Shown piece by piece: positions 7,901 through 16,473 of a stretch of 64,000 nucleotides of DNA. Where the stretch lies: NCBI RefSeq assembly GCF_900101675.1, contig NZ_FNKG01000001.1, positions 1,161,378 through 1,225,377 of the forward strand, given 5' to 3'. The position numbers and the translations under genes were made by a program. The DNA comes from Curtobacterium sp. UNCCL20 (lineage in GTDB: Bacteria > Actinomycetota > Actinomycetes > Actinomycetales > Microbacteriaceae). A model generated the notes under the pieces. That model did not search any database and was not told the DNA's origin. It worked only from the letters and a program-made list of their open reading frames with translations. The first letter of the stretch is position 1; each line of letters begins with the position of its first letter.

Positions 7901-8818
7901 ATGGTACGGCTGCACTGGTACAAACAGGACGTGGAACAACAGGACGTGGAACGCCCCCGGAGACGCCGCTGGCCGGTCCCGCCCTCGCTGCTGGTGGGGC
8001 TGGCGCCCCTCGTGGTGTTCGCGGCCGTCAGCGCCTGGCGTGCCCGTCCGAGCGACGACTACCCGACGCTCGGGGAGACGGTCGACAGCGTCGTCCGCGC
8101 ACTCGTCATCCCCGAGGGCATCGCCGCCCTCGCGCTCTGCCTGGTCGTCACGGGCCTCGGCTGGTGGCGGATCGCCACGGTCGACCCGACCCGGACGAGG
8201 CTCCGCTGGACCGTCCTCGCCCCCGTCCTCATCGTGCTCGTCTGCGTGGTGCGGCTGCCGCTGATGGACTGGTCGGCGCTGCCGGGGCACTACTTCCTGC
8301 TGCTGGCCGTCGGTGTGCTGTTCGTCGGGGTGTTCGAGGAGCTCATGACCCGGGGTGTGCTGCTCGTCGGGCTGCGGCGCCGGCTGCCCGAGTTCGGGGT
8401 GTGGGCCCTCTCGTGCGTGCTCTTCGGCTTGCTCCACCTGCTCAACGCCCTGGCTGGTGCGAGCATCGGTGTGACGCTCGTCCAGGTGGTGTTCGCGGCG
8501 TCGTTCGGCTCCACGCTGTACGTCGCCCGCCGCCTGACCGGGAGCCTGCTGCTCCCCGTGCTGCTGCACGCGTTCTGGGACTTCGGGTCGATCGGGCTCT
8601 CCGCCACGACCGACGTGCAGGACCCGTCGAAGATCGTGTTCGTCGGGCTGCTCGGCCTGTTCTCGTTCGGGGTGCTGGCCCTCGGCGTCGTCGCCGGCGG
8701 GCTGGTCGCGTGGCGTGACGATCGGCCGCGCCGCCTGCGGCGCCGGTGGCGGACGGTCCCGCCCATGGCGGCGTACGCGGTGCAGGAGGGGGCGCCGCGC
8801 CTCCAGGCCGTCACCTGA
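7901..8818 (+). CDS. CPBP-family intramembrane metalloprotease
   Basis: 305 aa with about eight hydrophobic segments. The CPBP (Abi/CAAX protease) motifs are EELMTRG near 147, FGLLH near 176-180 and HAFWD near 224-228. Members cleave prenylated or other membrane proteins, or act in peptide immunity; the substrate is unknown here. The ATG at 7901 is only 7 nt from the divergent regulator start, so in-frame GTGs at 7931 or 7946 may be the true start. The last residues, PRLQAVT, come from a half copy of the CTGGAGGC-core repeat. Confidence 0.78.
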   Translation: MVRLHWYKQDVEQQDVERPRRRRWPVPPSLLVGLAPLVVFAAVSAWRARPSDDYPTLGETVDSVVRALVIPEGIAALALCLVVTGLGWWRIATVDPTRTRLRWTVLAPVLIVLVCVVRLPLMDWSALPGHYFLLLAVGVLFVGVFEELMTRGVLLVGLRRRLPEFGVWALSCVLFGLLHLLNALAGASIGVTLVQVVFAASFGSTLYVARRLTGSLLLPVLLHAFWDFGSIGLSATTDVQDPSKIVFVGLLGLFSFGVLALGVVAGGLVAWRDDRPRRLRRRWRTVPPMAAYAVQEGAPRLQAVT

Positions 8819-9008
8819 CGCGACCACGCGTCGGACGCGAATCCGGACGGGAGGCGCGCCCTGCGAGTGCGCACAGGCTGCGGCCCGGTTCACCTCGGCT
8901 TGGGACGATGTTCCCCACTCGTCCACCGCGGCTCCGTACCGTCGCGGTGTTTCCACATCGGAACCATCGAGAGAGGGGTGTCGCCCGCACACCGGGCGAC
9001 CAACACAC

Positions 9009-10805
9009 ATGCGCAGAACCGCACTCCGCGGGGTGACCGTCGCGACGGTCGCGACCGCACTCGTGCTCGGCTCGCCGATCGTCGCCAACGCGGCCGGCTA
9101 CCCGAGCGACACCGCGAAGCCCGACCTCGTCTCCCTGCTGAACGGCTACGACCAGTTCTGGGCCTCGAGCGGCACCAACGACCTGCACGGCACCGTCAAG
9201 GACGGGGCGACGCTCGCCCAGAACGACAAACTGACGTCGTGGATCAACCAGCACGCGACGAAGGCACAGCAGCTCAAGGCGCTGCAGGACTCCGAGTACC
9301 AGAACGCGACGAACACGGGCTACGACCAGTCGTCGACGGTGTCGCAGGGCCTCGGCGACGCGCTCGAGAAGATCTACGTGCAGGGCCGCAACTCGGGTGC
9401 ACTGCCCCTCACGTCGGCGCTGGTGAACAGCTCGACCGGCACCAGCGGCGCGTACGTCAGCACCGGTGACGCCAAGGCGCACTACAGCTACCCGCGGCCG
9501 TACCTGCCCGGCACCACGACGGCGACGCTGCCGGCCACCGACGACCAGACGAACTGCGCGCCGACGAAGGTCAACGCGACGTCGCTGTCGGCGAACCGCG
9601 CCGGCAAGGCGTGGGCATCGGCCGACGGGACGCTCGACATCACCCGCGTGCCTGCCACCACGGACACCACGCACGAGTTCTCGCCGAACGACGTCGTGCT
9701 CGACGCCGGCTACGGCACCCAGGGCATCTGCACCGGCGGCTCGTACCCGTCCGGTCACACCACCACGGCGTACCAGGCGGGCATCACCCTCGCCACCCTC
9801 GTGCCCGAGCTGGCGCCGGAGCTCCTCGCCCGCGCGTCCGAGGCCGGCAACGACCGCATCGTCCTCGGCGTGCACTACCCGCTCGACATCATGGGCGGTC
9901 GCATCGACGGTGAGGCCGCACTCGCTGCCCGCTGGTCGGACACGCAGTACCGCACCGACGTGCTCGAGCCGGCCCGTGCCGAGCTCACGAAGTACCTCGA
10001 GCAGCAGTGCGGCGACACGCTCGCGCACTGCATCGCCGCGGAGAAGCCCTACACGGACGACCCCTACGGCGGCGCCGCGATCCCCGGCGGGACCGCGCAG
10101 GTCGTCACCGACCGGGCATCGGCCGTCAAGGTCTACACCGAGCGCATGAGCTACGGCTTCACCGCGACCGGCGCGACCGGCCAGGCGCCGTCCGTCCCCA
10201 CGGGCGCGTCGAACCTGCTGCTCACCGCGTTCCCGACGCTCACCGACGCGCAGCGCACCTCGGTGCTCGCGCAGACCGAGAGCGCCTCAGGGGAGCCGCT
10301 CGACCAGACCGGCACGGCCAACGGCTCGTGGGAGCGACTGAACCTCGCCGCCGCGACCAGCGCCACCGTGTCCGTCGCGACCGACGGCAGCGTCAAGGTG
10401 CTCGCGACCGGCGGCTCCGCCCGCGTCCTCACCGGCGTGCTCACCGCGCCGAAGGGCACGTCCGTCGCCGCGGGCGGCTCGCTCGCACTCGCCGGCACCG
10501 GGTTCACCGCCGGCTCCTCCCTGCAGGTCGTCCTGCACTCCGACCCGGTCACCGTCGGCACGCTCACGGTCGCCGCGGACGGCACCGTCTCCGGCAGCGT
10601 GACGATCCCGGCCGGGACCGCCACGGGCGCGCACACGATCGACCTGGCCGACGCCTCCGGTGCCTCGGTGCTGGCGACGCCGCTGGCGATCACGGTGACC
10701 CCGGCTGCGGCCGGCACCGGTGGCGACACCGGGACCGGCGGCGGCACCGGCACCGCGGTCGTCGACCCGGGGACCGGCGTGCACCTGCCGGTCGTCAGCG
10801 GCTGA
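9009..10805 (+). CDS. secreted PAP2-family acid phosphatase
   Basis: 598 aa. The signal peptide (MRRTALRGVTVATVATALVL, cleavage near ANA-AG) shows export. All three PAP2 motifs are present: K-x6-RP in KAHYSYPRP near 157, PSGH at 247-250, and R-x5-H-x3-D in RIVLGVHYPLD near 283-293. This gives the vanadium-haloperoxidase-like phosphatase site. The C-terminal third is a beta-rich Ig-like part (FTAGSSLQVVLHSDPV) and a Gly/Thr tail. It ends in LPVVSG with no membrane helix, so sortase anchoring is unlikely. The ATG start directly begins the signal peptide. Confidence 0.88.
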   Translation: MRRTALRGVTVATVATALVLGSPIVANAAGYPSDTAKPDLVSLLNGYDQFWASSGTNDLHGTVKDGATLAQNDKLTSWINQHATKAQQLKALQDSEYQNATNTGYDQSSTVSQGLGDALEKIYVQGRNSGALPLTSALVNSSTGTSGAYVSTGDAKAHYSYPRPYLPGTTTATLPATDDQTNCAPTKVNATSLSANRAGKAWASADGTLDITRVPATTDTTHEFSPNDVVLDAGYGTQGICTGGSYPSGHTTTAYQAGITLATLVPELAPELLARASEAGNDRIVLGVHYPLDIMGGRIDGEAALAARWSDTQYRTDVLEPARAELTKYLEQQCGDTLAHCIAAEKPYTDDPYGGAAIPGGTAQVVTDRASAVKVYTERMSYGFTATGATGQAPSVPTGASNLLLTAFPTLTDAQRTSVLAQTESASGEPLDQTGTANGSWERLNLAAATSATVSVATDGSVKVLATGGSARVLTGVLTAPKGTSVAAGGSLALAGTGFTAGSSLQVVLHSDPVTVGTLTVAADGTVSGSVTIPAGTATGAHTIDLADASGASVLATPLAITVTPAAAGTGGDTGTGGGTGTAVVDPGTGVHLPVVSG

Positions 10806-10885
10806 CGCTCGGCACCACCACCCTGGCCGGCGCCCGCACCCCGCGGGCGCCGGCCCTCACCACTTCCTCCTGGAGCACACCCGTC

Positions 10886-11761
10886 ATGCGCACTCGAACC
10901 CTCTGGGCCACCATCGGCGTCACGGCGGCCGCCGTGGCCGTGACCGGAGCGGTAGCGGTAGCGGTCCCGATGCTCGGCGGGGGACCGGCGCCCGCCGCAG
11001 CCGGCCCGACCCGCTCGGCGTCGGCGTCCGCCGTGCCGTCGGTGCCACGGGTCAGCCCGGCCGCCCTCGCCGCGCTGCCGGAGGCGCAGTACTCTGCGGT
11101 CATCGGCGGACTCATGCCCTTCGACCGGACCGTCACGGCGGACACCGTCTTCCAGCTCCGGGCGGACGCCCCGCTGTTCGGCGCCGCCCGCGAGGAGCCC
11201 GTCGCCCGGTTCGCCGCGGCCGACTTCCTCCGACAGCCGACGACGGTCGTCGGGCTCCGCCGCGAGGGCGCCTGGGAGCTCGTGCTCACCCCGGCGCGCC
11301 AGCAGCTCCCCTCGGCGTCCGGCGGAGCGGGTGCCGCAGCGCAGACCTCGGCGTGGGTGCCGGTGGCATCGCTCCGGGAGGTCTCCACCCCGACCTCCCG
11401 CATCGTCATCTCGACGAAGGACCAGTCCGTGTCGATCGTGTCCGCGTCCGGCACGGTCACGGAGCGGTTCGACGCCGGGGTCGGCACGGCGGACACACCG
11501 ACGCCGACCGGGGTCACCGGCTACCTGGAGCAGCGGTACGTCGACCCGGCGCAGGGCACCGGCGACCACCCGATCCAGCTCACGTCGCTGCACTCGAGCG
11601 CTGCTGACGAGCCGTACGGTGGCCACGACGGCGGGCTCATCGGCCTGCACTGGAACGCGACGACCTCGGGGGCGGTGTCGCACGGGTGCGTGCGGCTGTC
11701 CTCCGAAGCGGTCGCGGCCGTGAACGCGCTGCCGCTCGGGACGCTCGTCACCGTCGAGTAG
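10886..11761 (+). CDS. L,D-transpeptidase (YkuD), secreted
   Basis: 291 aa. An N-terminal signal or anchor helix (TLWATIGVTAAAVAVTGAVAVAV) precedes a linker and an SH3-like region (VFQLRADAPLF). The YkuD domain follows from about 170 (RIVISTKDQSVSIVS). The active site is SHGCVRL near 264-270 with the nucleophilic Cys at about 267; HSSAADEPYGGHDGG supplies the upstream conserved His. These enzymes make 3-3 peptidoglycan cross-links, common in actinobacteria. It is 80 nt downstream of the PAP2 phosphatase, same strand. Confidence 0.88.
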   Translation: MRTRTLWATIGVTAAAVAVTGAVAVAVPMLGGGPAPAAAGPTRSASASAVPSVPRVSPAALAALPEAQYSAVIGGLMPFDRTVTADTVFQLRADAPLFGAAREEPVARFAAADFLRQPTTVVGLRREGAWELVLTPARQQLPSASGGAGAAAQTSAWVPVASLREVSTPTSRIVISTKDQSVSIVSASGTVTERFDAGVGTADTPTPTGVTGYLEQRYVDPAQGTGDHPIQLTSLHSSAADEPYGGHDGGLIGLHWNATTSGAVSHGCVRLSSEAVAAVNALPLGTLVTVE

Positions 11762-11770
11762 CGGAGATCC

Positions 11771-12568
11771 CTAGAGCTCGACCTCGAACGGCTCGGTGCG
11801 CACGAGCTCGTGCACGCCGGCGATGACCTCGCTCGGGCGGAACGGGTACTTGTCGATCTCGGCCTGGTCGCTGATGCCGGTCATGACGAGCACGGTGTGG
11901 AGGCCCGCCTCGATGCCGGCCTGCACGTCGGTGTCCATCCGGTCGCCGATCATGCCCGTGTTCTCCGAGTGCGCGCCGATGCGGTTCATCGCCGAGCGGA
12001 ACATCATCGGGTTCGGCTTGCCGACCACGTAGGGCTGCTTGCCGGTGGCCTTCTCGATCATCGCTGCGATCGCACCGGTCGCGGGCAGGACGCCCTCGGC
12101 GCTCGGGCCGGTGGCGTCGGGGTTCGTCACGATGAAGCGGGAGCCGTCGCGGATGAGCCGGACGGCCTTGGTGATCGCCTCGAACGAGTAGTTCCGAGTC
12201 TCACCGACGACGACGTAGTCCGGGGCGGTCTCGGTCATGATGAAGCCGGCCTCGTGCAGCGCGGTCGTCATGCCGGCCTCGCCGATCACGAACGCGGAGC
12301 CGCCGGGCATCTGGGACTTGCAGAAGTCCGCGGTGGCGAGCGCCGAGGTCCAGATGCGCTCCTCCGGGACCTCGAGCCCCGACCAGCGGAGGCGGGCGCT
12401 GAGGTCGCGCGGCGTGAAGATCGAGTTGTTCGTGAGGACGAGGAACTCGGTGCCCTGGTCCTGCCACTGCTGGATGAGCTCGGGTGCGCCGGGGAGCGCC
12501 TTGTTCTCGTGGACGAGCACGCCGTCCATGTCGGTCAGCCAGCACTCGACGTCGTCGCGGGTCGCCAT
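11771..12568 (-). CDS. HAD-IIA hydrolase, NagD-like phosphatase
   Basis: 265 aa. HAD motif I is DMDGVL with nucleophile Asp13 and acid/base Asp15. Motif II is LVLTNNS at 44-50. The Lys of VGKPNP and motif IV GDRMDTDVQAG near 201 complete the active site. A C2B cap between motifs II and III places it in the NagD / p-nitrophenylphosphatase group, which dephosphorylates nucleotides or sugar phosphates. TAGGGT lies 6 nt before the ATG, so it is probably leaderless. It is convergent with the L,D-transpeptidase with only 9 nt between stops. Confidence 0.88.
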   Translation of the reverse strand: MATRDDVECWLTDMDGVLVHENKALPGAPELIQQWQDQGTEFLVLTNNSIFTPRDLSARLRWSGLEVPEERIWTSALATADFCKSQMPGGSAFVIGEAGMTTALHEAGFIMTETAPDYVVVGETRNYSFEAITKAVRLIRDGSRFIVTNPDATGPSAEGVLPATGAIAAMIEKATGKQPYVVGKPNPMMFRSAMNRIGAHSENTGMIGDRMDTDVQAGIEAGLHTVLVMTGISDQAEIDKYPFRPSEVIAGVHELVRTEPFEVEL

Positions 12569-12580
12569 GCCCTCACCCTA
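12569..12580 (-). promoter_or_regulatory. -10 box of leaderless HAD hydrolase gene
   Basis: TAGGGT on the minus strand at 12575-12580 is separated by six bases from the ATG. No ribosome binding site is present. Confidence 0.45.
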
Positions 12581-12743
12581 CTGGCCGCCCGTGTCGGCCC
12601 GCCTCGGGGGCACCTCGGAGCAGGCCGGGAGGAACCGATCGGCTCTTGCGCGCACGCTCAGGAGCCGAGATGGTCGAGACACCGAACGCCACTCGGCTTT
12701 GCCCTAGGCTTTTCGGGACACGTACCGAATCAAGGAGGCCCTC

Positions 12744-13439
12744 GTGCTCGTCGAACCCGGATCCCCGACCGCCACACCCCGCCCCACCGCCGCTGCGGTC
12801 GCCGGCGCCGTGTCGGAGCAGGTCGAGACGGCTCCGCGACGACGCCGCGGGCGCCCGAACGTGCTGCACCGCGAGCAGGTCATCGACGCGGCCACCTGCA
12901 TCGCGAACGAGGACGGCATCGACCGGCTCTCGTTCCGGGCGCTGGGGCTGCGGCTCGGCGTCGCGCCGATGACCGTGCACCGGACCATCGGGGGCCTCGA
13001 CGACCTGCACGCCGAACTCGTGCGGCGCACGGTCGACGAGTTCACCGCGACGTTCGTCTGGCCGGACGAGTGGCACGAGGTCGTCCGGACCTTCGCGACG
13101 ACGTTCCGGGACCTCATGCACCGGCACCCGCTCGTGCTCGAGTCCCACAGCCGCCGCGGGGCCCTCGTCTCCACGGAGTCCGACGCCGTCGTGGCGAAGG
13201 TCGTCGGTGCGCTGCGTTCGGCGGGGCTGAGCGACGCCGAGGCGATGTACGCGTTCTTCGTGGTGTACGACTTCGTGGTCGGGCACACGAGCGTGCAGGT
13301 CGGTCGCGGCGACTCCGAGGCGGGCCGCCCGGAGCGGCACGCGCTCGTCGGCGAGCTCCTCGGCGGACACTCCTACGACGCCCGGTTCGAGCTCGGCCTC
13401 GACATCCTCGTCGCGGGGATCGAGTCGCGCGTCGGCTGA
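12744..13439 (+). CDS. TetR/AcrR-family regulator
   Basis: 231 aa. A flexible N-terminus with the basic run PRRRRGRPN precedes the TetR DNA-binding domain: ATCIANEDGIDRLSFRALGLRLGVAPMTVHRTIGG, about 51-85. The C-terminal ligand domain resembles TetR_C types. GTG at 12744 is chosen because AAGGAGG lies 6-8 nt upstream. A TAGGCT element (12704-12709) may be its -10. It is divergent from the HAD hydrolase; target and ligand are unknown. Confidence 0.83.
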   Translation: MLVEPGSPTATPRPTAAAVAGAVSEQVETAPRRRRGRPNVLHREQVIDAATCIANEDGIDRLSFRALGLRLGVAPMTVHRTIGGLDDLHAELVRRTVDEFTATFVWPDEWHEVVRTFATTFRDLMHRHPLVLESHSRRGALVSTESDAVVAKVVGALRSAGLSDAEAMYAFFVVYDFVVGHTSVQVGRGDSEAGRPERHALVGELLGGHSYDARFELGLDILVAGIESRVG

Positions 13440-13505
13440 CGCGGGCGCGGGCGTGGGCGCGGGCGCGGGCGCGGACGCTGGCGCGGTCGCGGTCGCGGGC
13501 GCGAG
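13440..13505 (+). repeat. degenerate GGGCGC tandem repeat
   Basis: About eleven copies of a GCGGGC-like hexamer with substitutions fill the gap between the tetR stop and the trmH promoter. It is simple-sequence DNA likely prone to slippage, with no coding sense. Confidence 0.7.
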
Positions 13506-13522
13506 CGCGACGCAGCCAGCCG

Positions 13523-13534
13523 TACGCTGGACAC
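13523..13534 (+). promoter_or_regulatory. -10 box of leaderless TrmH-family gene
   Basis: TACGCT at 13523-13528 is followed by six bases and the GTG start at 13535. Confidence 0.45.
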
Positions 13535-14170
13535 GTGACCGAAGCGCCCGAACCGTCCCACGAGCGGACGACGAACGGCGTCGGCCCCCACCCCGAGCCG
13601 TGGCCCGACGATCCCCGGCTGGACCCGGAGCTCCTGGCCGCGGGGGACACCCGCAACGTCGTCGACCGCTTCCGGTACTGGTCGATGGACGCGATCGTCG
13701 CCGAGCTCGACACCCGACGGCACGCGTTCGACGTGGCGATCGAGAACTGGCAGCACGACCTCAACATCGGGTCCATCGTGCGGAGCGCCAACGCCTTCCT
13801 CGCGGGCACGGTCCACATCATCGGGCGCCGACGGTGGAACAAGCGCGGGGCGATGGTGACCGACCGGTACCAGCACGTCCGCTACCACCCCGACGTCGAG
13901 GCCTTCCTCGCGGCGATGCACGACGAGGGCCGCCCCGTGATCGCGATCGACAACACCCCGGGTGCCGAACGCATCGAGTCGGCGACGATCCCGGAGCGCT
14001 GCGTGTTCCTGTTCGGGCAGGAGGGCCCGGGCCTCACCGACGAGGCCGTCGCCGGCGCGGACGGTCACCTCGAGATCACGCAGTTCGGGTCGACCCGGAG
14101 CATCAACGCCTCGGCCGCTGCTGCGATCGTCATGCACAGCTGGGTCGTCCAGCACGCCGACCTCGGCTGA
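13535..14170 (+). CDS. SpoU/TrmH-family RNA 2'-O-methyltransferase
   Basis: 211 aa. The SPOUT trefoil-knot motifs are in order. Motif 1 is NWQHDLNIGSIVRSANAF, with the catalytic Arg in the SIVRSAN segment. Motif 2 is RCVFLFGQEGPGLTDE. Motif 3 is FGSTRSINASAAAAIVMHSW. The family methylates ribose 2'-OH in tRNA or rRNA using S-adenosylmethionine; the exact target is not evident. The N-terminal 45 residues are charged and low complexity. GTG at 13535 fits the -10 box. Confidence 0.87.
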   Translation: MTEAPEPSHERTTNGVGPHPEPWPDDPRLDPELLAAGDTRNVVDRFRYWSMDAIVAELDTRRHAFDVAIENWQHDLNIGSIVRSANAFLAGTVHIIGRRRWNKRGAMVTDRYQHVRYHPDVEAFLAAMHDEGRPVIAIDNTPGAERIESATIPERCVFLFGQEGPGLTDEAVAGADGHLEITQFGSTRSINASAAAAIVMHSWVVQHADLG

Positions 14171-14230
14171 CCCGGCCGCGCGCGGTCGCGCGCAGCGGGG
14201 CGGAGGTGAGCCGTGCCTCCAGGCCCGCGC

Positions 14231-14298
14231 GCGTCAGCGCAGCCGCGTCAGTGCGCCGGTGTCAGCGCACGCCGCGTCGACACACCGGGCGTCAGCGC
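14231..14298. repeat. four GCGTCAGCGC direct repeats
   Basis: Copies lie at 14231-14240, 14245-14254 (GCGTCAGTGC), 14259-14268 (GTGTCAGCGC) and 14289-14298, spaced 14, 14 and 30 nt. The last contains the stop codon of the LacI-family gene. The role is unknown; it may be degenerate duplication of the gene end. Confidence 0.6.
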
Positions 14299-15290
14299 GC
14301 CGCGGTCGTGCGCCGCGCGACCAGCCGGGGCTCGACGAGCACCTCGGTCGCAGCGAGCTGCGGGTCCGCGATACGGGCGAGCAGCCGCTCCCCGGCGCCG
14401 CGCCCGATCTCGACACTGCGGTCGTCGATGCTCGTGAGCCCCACGTACCGCGTGGCCGCCAACGGGGTGTCGTCGTACCCGATGACGGAGACGTCCTCGG
14501 GGACCCGGAGCCCCCGGGCCGCTAGCTCGGACAGCGCGCCGATGGCCATCACGTCGTTGGTGGCGAACACCGCCGTGACGTCCGGGTGCTCGTCGAGGAG
14601 CCGGCCCACGGCCTCGGAGCCCGCTTCCTCCGTGGGTTCGCCGCTCAGGACGGCCACGGAGACGGACGCTGCGGACCCGACCCTCGCCTCGAACCCGGCC
14701 CGACGCTCGGCTGAGGCTGCCGACCGTGCTCCGATGAACCCGAGGCGGACGTGCCCCAGGCCGAGGAGGTGTTCGGCCGCGATCCGGCCACCGGCACGGT
14801 CGTCGTTCGCGACGGTGTCGGCGCGCGGGATGGTGACGCGGCCGCCGGCGATGACGAGCGGCGTGGACGCGGGGATCGCGAGGTCCGTGTCGGGTTCGCC
14901 GGCGATCACGAGCCCCTCGACCCGCATGGACAGGAACCCCTCGACAGGGGAGACGTCGAGCCCGGTGTTGAGGAACCGGTCGGCGACGACGAGGCGGTGC
15001 CCCTGGTCCTGCAGCGCCTCGCGGAGACCGGTCAGCAGATCGACGAACCACTGGTTCCGGAAGTCGTCGAGCACGACGCCGATGGTCCGGCTCCGGGTGC
15101 CGGCGAGGGACACGGCCGCGGTCGACGGGCGGTAGTCGAGCTCCTGGATCGCCTTCAGGACCGCGTCCCGGCGCTGCTGGCTGACCCGTGGCGAGCGCTG
15201 CAGCACGAGCGAGACGAGGGACTTCGAGACCCCGGCGCGCGCGGCGACGTCGTAGATGGTCGCGGGTTTGCCGGCTCCCATGATCTGCAT
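14292..15290 (-). CDS. LacI-family transcriptional regulator
   Basis: 332 aa. The N-terminal LacI helix-turn-helix and hinge are ATIYDVAARAGVSKSLVSLVL, RSPRVSQQRRDAVLKA and LDYRPSTAA. A periplasmic-binding-protein-like ligand domain follows (TIGVVLDDFRNQWFVDLLTG, GLVIAGEP, FATNDVMAIGAL, SVIGYDDTPLAA). It probably senses a sugar or sugar acid. The ATG at 15288-15290 has GGAGG 4 nt upstream; a TACGAT box lies further back. The divergent-like neighbour on the same strand is a sugar epimerase/uronate-dehydrogenase-type gene, a possible target. Confidence 0.9.
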   Translation of the reverse strand: MQIMGAGKPATIYDVAARAGVSKSLVSLVLQRSPRVSQQRRDAVLKAIQELDYRPSTAAVSLAGTRSRTIGVVLDDFRNQWFVDLLTGLREALQDQGHRLVVADRFLNTGLDVSPVEGFLSMRVEGLVIAGEPDTDLAIPASTPLVIAGGRVTIPRADTVANDDRAGGRIAAEHLLGLGHVRLGFIGARSAASAERRAGFEARVGSAASVSVAVLSGEPTEEAGSEAVGRLLDEHPDVTAVFATNDVMAIGALSELAARGLRVPEDVSVIGYDDTPLAATRYVGLTSIDDRSVEIGRGAGERLLARIADPQLAATEVLVEPRLVARRTTAAR

Positions 15291-15441
15291 CGACCTCCGT
15301 GGCTCTCGTCGTCGATCGTAGCGGTTGACGTGACATGGGCGGGTGGCGCGGCCTGGAGGCGCGGTTCGCCGCCGTCGCGCACGTCCCGTCGTCCGGGTGG
15401 CCCGGCCGGGGCGCGGCGCGCCACGCGGTGGGTCGCGCCCG

Positions 15442-16260
15442 TCAGTCCCGCGGGCGGCCGAGCGGCTGCTTCGCCAGCTCCCCGCCGAGGAACTCCATGT
15501 CCTCGGCCGGCAGTGTGGCGCGGGCGTCCGCATCGAGCACCGCGGCGGTGTCGTCCACCGGGTGGAACCCGATCCGTTCCCCGGCGGTGAAGTCGGCGGG
15601 TGCGCCGCTGTTCCGCGAGACCGCCCAGACGACGTGGTGCCCGGGCTCGGTCAGCTCGACGGTGGCCTGTACGAGGCGGGTGAGGTCGTCGGGCGAGGTC
15701 CACATCAGCAGCGCCCGCGCCGAACCCGGACGGTCGCCGAACGCCCCGATCCGCGCGGAGACGATCGACATCCCGAACCGGTCCGCGAAGAGGCTCCCGA
15801 AGAGCTCCATCGCCGCCTTCGTCACGCCGTAGTACGAGTCCGGACGGGGAAGCCGGTCGCCCGGCACGGACCCCGGCTCCGCTGTGTCGCGCCCGTCGAG
15901 GAGCTCCGGCACCCGCCCGACCGCGTGGATCGAGCTCGCCTGCACGACCCGGAGGACACCGGCGCTCGCCGCCGCCTCGAGGACGTTCTTCGTGCCGGTG
16001 ACGTTCGCGTCGACGAGTGCGTCCCACGTGTCCTCGGTGGGGATGCCCGCCAGGTGCACGATCGTGTCGACCCCGGGCAGGGCGGCCTCGAGCGCGGCTC
16101 GGTCGTTCACGGACCCGGGCACGAAGCGCTCGCGCTCCCCGACGGCCGGGTCCGGAGGACGTTCGTCGAGCAGGACGAGGTCGTGGCCGGAGGCCAGGAG
16201 CCTCGGTCGCAGTGCGGTCCCGATCCTGCCGGTGGCCCCGGTGATGAGCAACGTCGCCAT
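15442..16260 (-). CDS. NAD-dependent epimerase/dehydratase (uronate dehydrogenase-like)
   Basis: 272 aa, extended SDR. The Rossmann motif GATGRIG is at 8-14, VNDRAALEAAL supplies the adenine-side region, and the catalytic Ser109/110, Tyr144 and Lys148 are in QASSIHAVGR and YYGVTK. The short C-terminal part and the sequence VDANVTGTKNVLEAA recall uronate dehydrogenases, which oxidise glucuronate or galacturonate; this is suggested, not proven. TAGCGT lies 7 nt before the ATG, suggesting a leaderless transcript. The LacI-type regulator gene follows on the same strand. Confidence 0.8.
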   Translation of the reverse strand: MATLLITGATGRIGTALRPRLLASGHDLVLLDERPPDPAVGERERFVPGSVNDRAALEAALPGVDTIVHLAGIPTEDTWDALVDANVTGTKNVLEAAASAGVLRVVQASSIHAVGRVPELLDGRDTAEPGSVPGDRLPRPDSYYGVTKAAMELFGSLFADRFGMSIVSARIGAFGDRPGSARALLMWTSPDDLTRLVQATVELTEPGHHVVWAVSRNSGAPADFTAGERIGFHPVDDTAAVLDADARATLPAEDMEFLGGELAKQPLGRPRD

Positions 16261-16273
16261 GGCGCGGACGCTA
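16261..16273 (-). promoter_or_regulatory. -10 box of leaderless epimerase gene
   Basis: TAGCGT on the minus strand at 16268-16273 lies 7 nt before the ATG at 16258-16260. Confidence 0.4.
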
Positions 16274-16348
16274 CCCGCGGGCGGCTGGGGCTGGGTCGGG
16301 CGGGGCCGGGCCGGGCGGGGTCCGGGCGCCGCGGTTCGGTTCGCCGCC

Positions 16349-16408
16349 GCACAACCGAAGTGGCCCCGAACCGCGGCGATGCGGGGTTCGGGGCCACTTC
16401 AGTTGTGC
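16349..16408. terminator. long hairpin after YhgE operon
   Basis: A 26-nt left arm (16349-16374, starting GCACAACCGAAGTGGCCCCG) pairs with 16381-16408 (ending GGCCACTTCAGTTGTGC), with one mismatch and a 2-nt bulge and a 6-nt loop. It lies 65 nt beyond the stop of the YhgE gene and before the next transcription unit on the same strand. No U-tract follows. Confidence 0.7.
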
Positions 16409-16473
16409 GAACGCGCTGGCGCCGGGGCCGTGCCGGGGCGGGGCGGGGCCGCGCCGGTCCGCGCCGCCCCGCG

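Noticed and set aside
9009..10805. LPVVSG end of the PAP2 protein as a sortase signal
   Set aside because: No LPXTG, no following membrane helix and no basic tail.
13440..13505. N-terminal extension of the TrmH-type protein through the hexamer repeats
   Set aside because: The extension would be pure Gly/Ala repeat, and a -10 box sits directly before the GTG at 13535.
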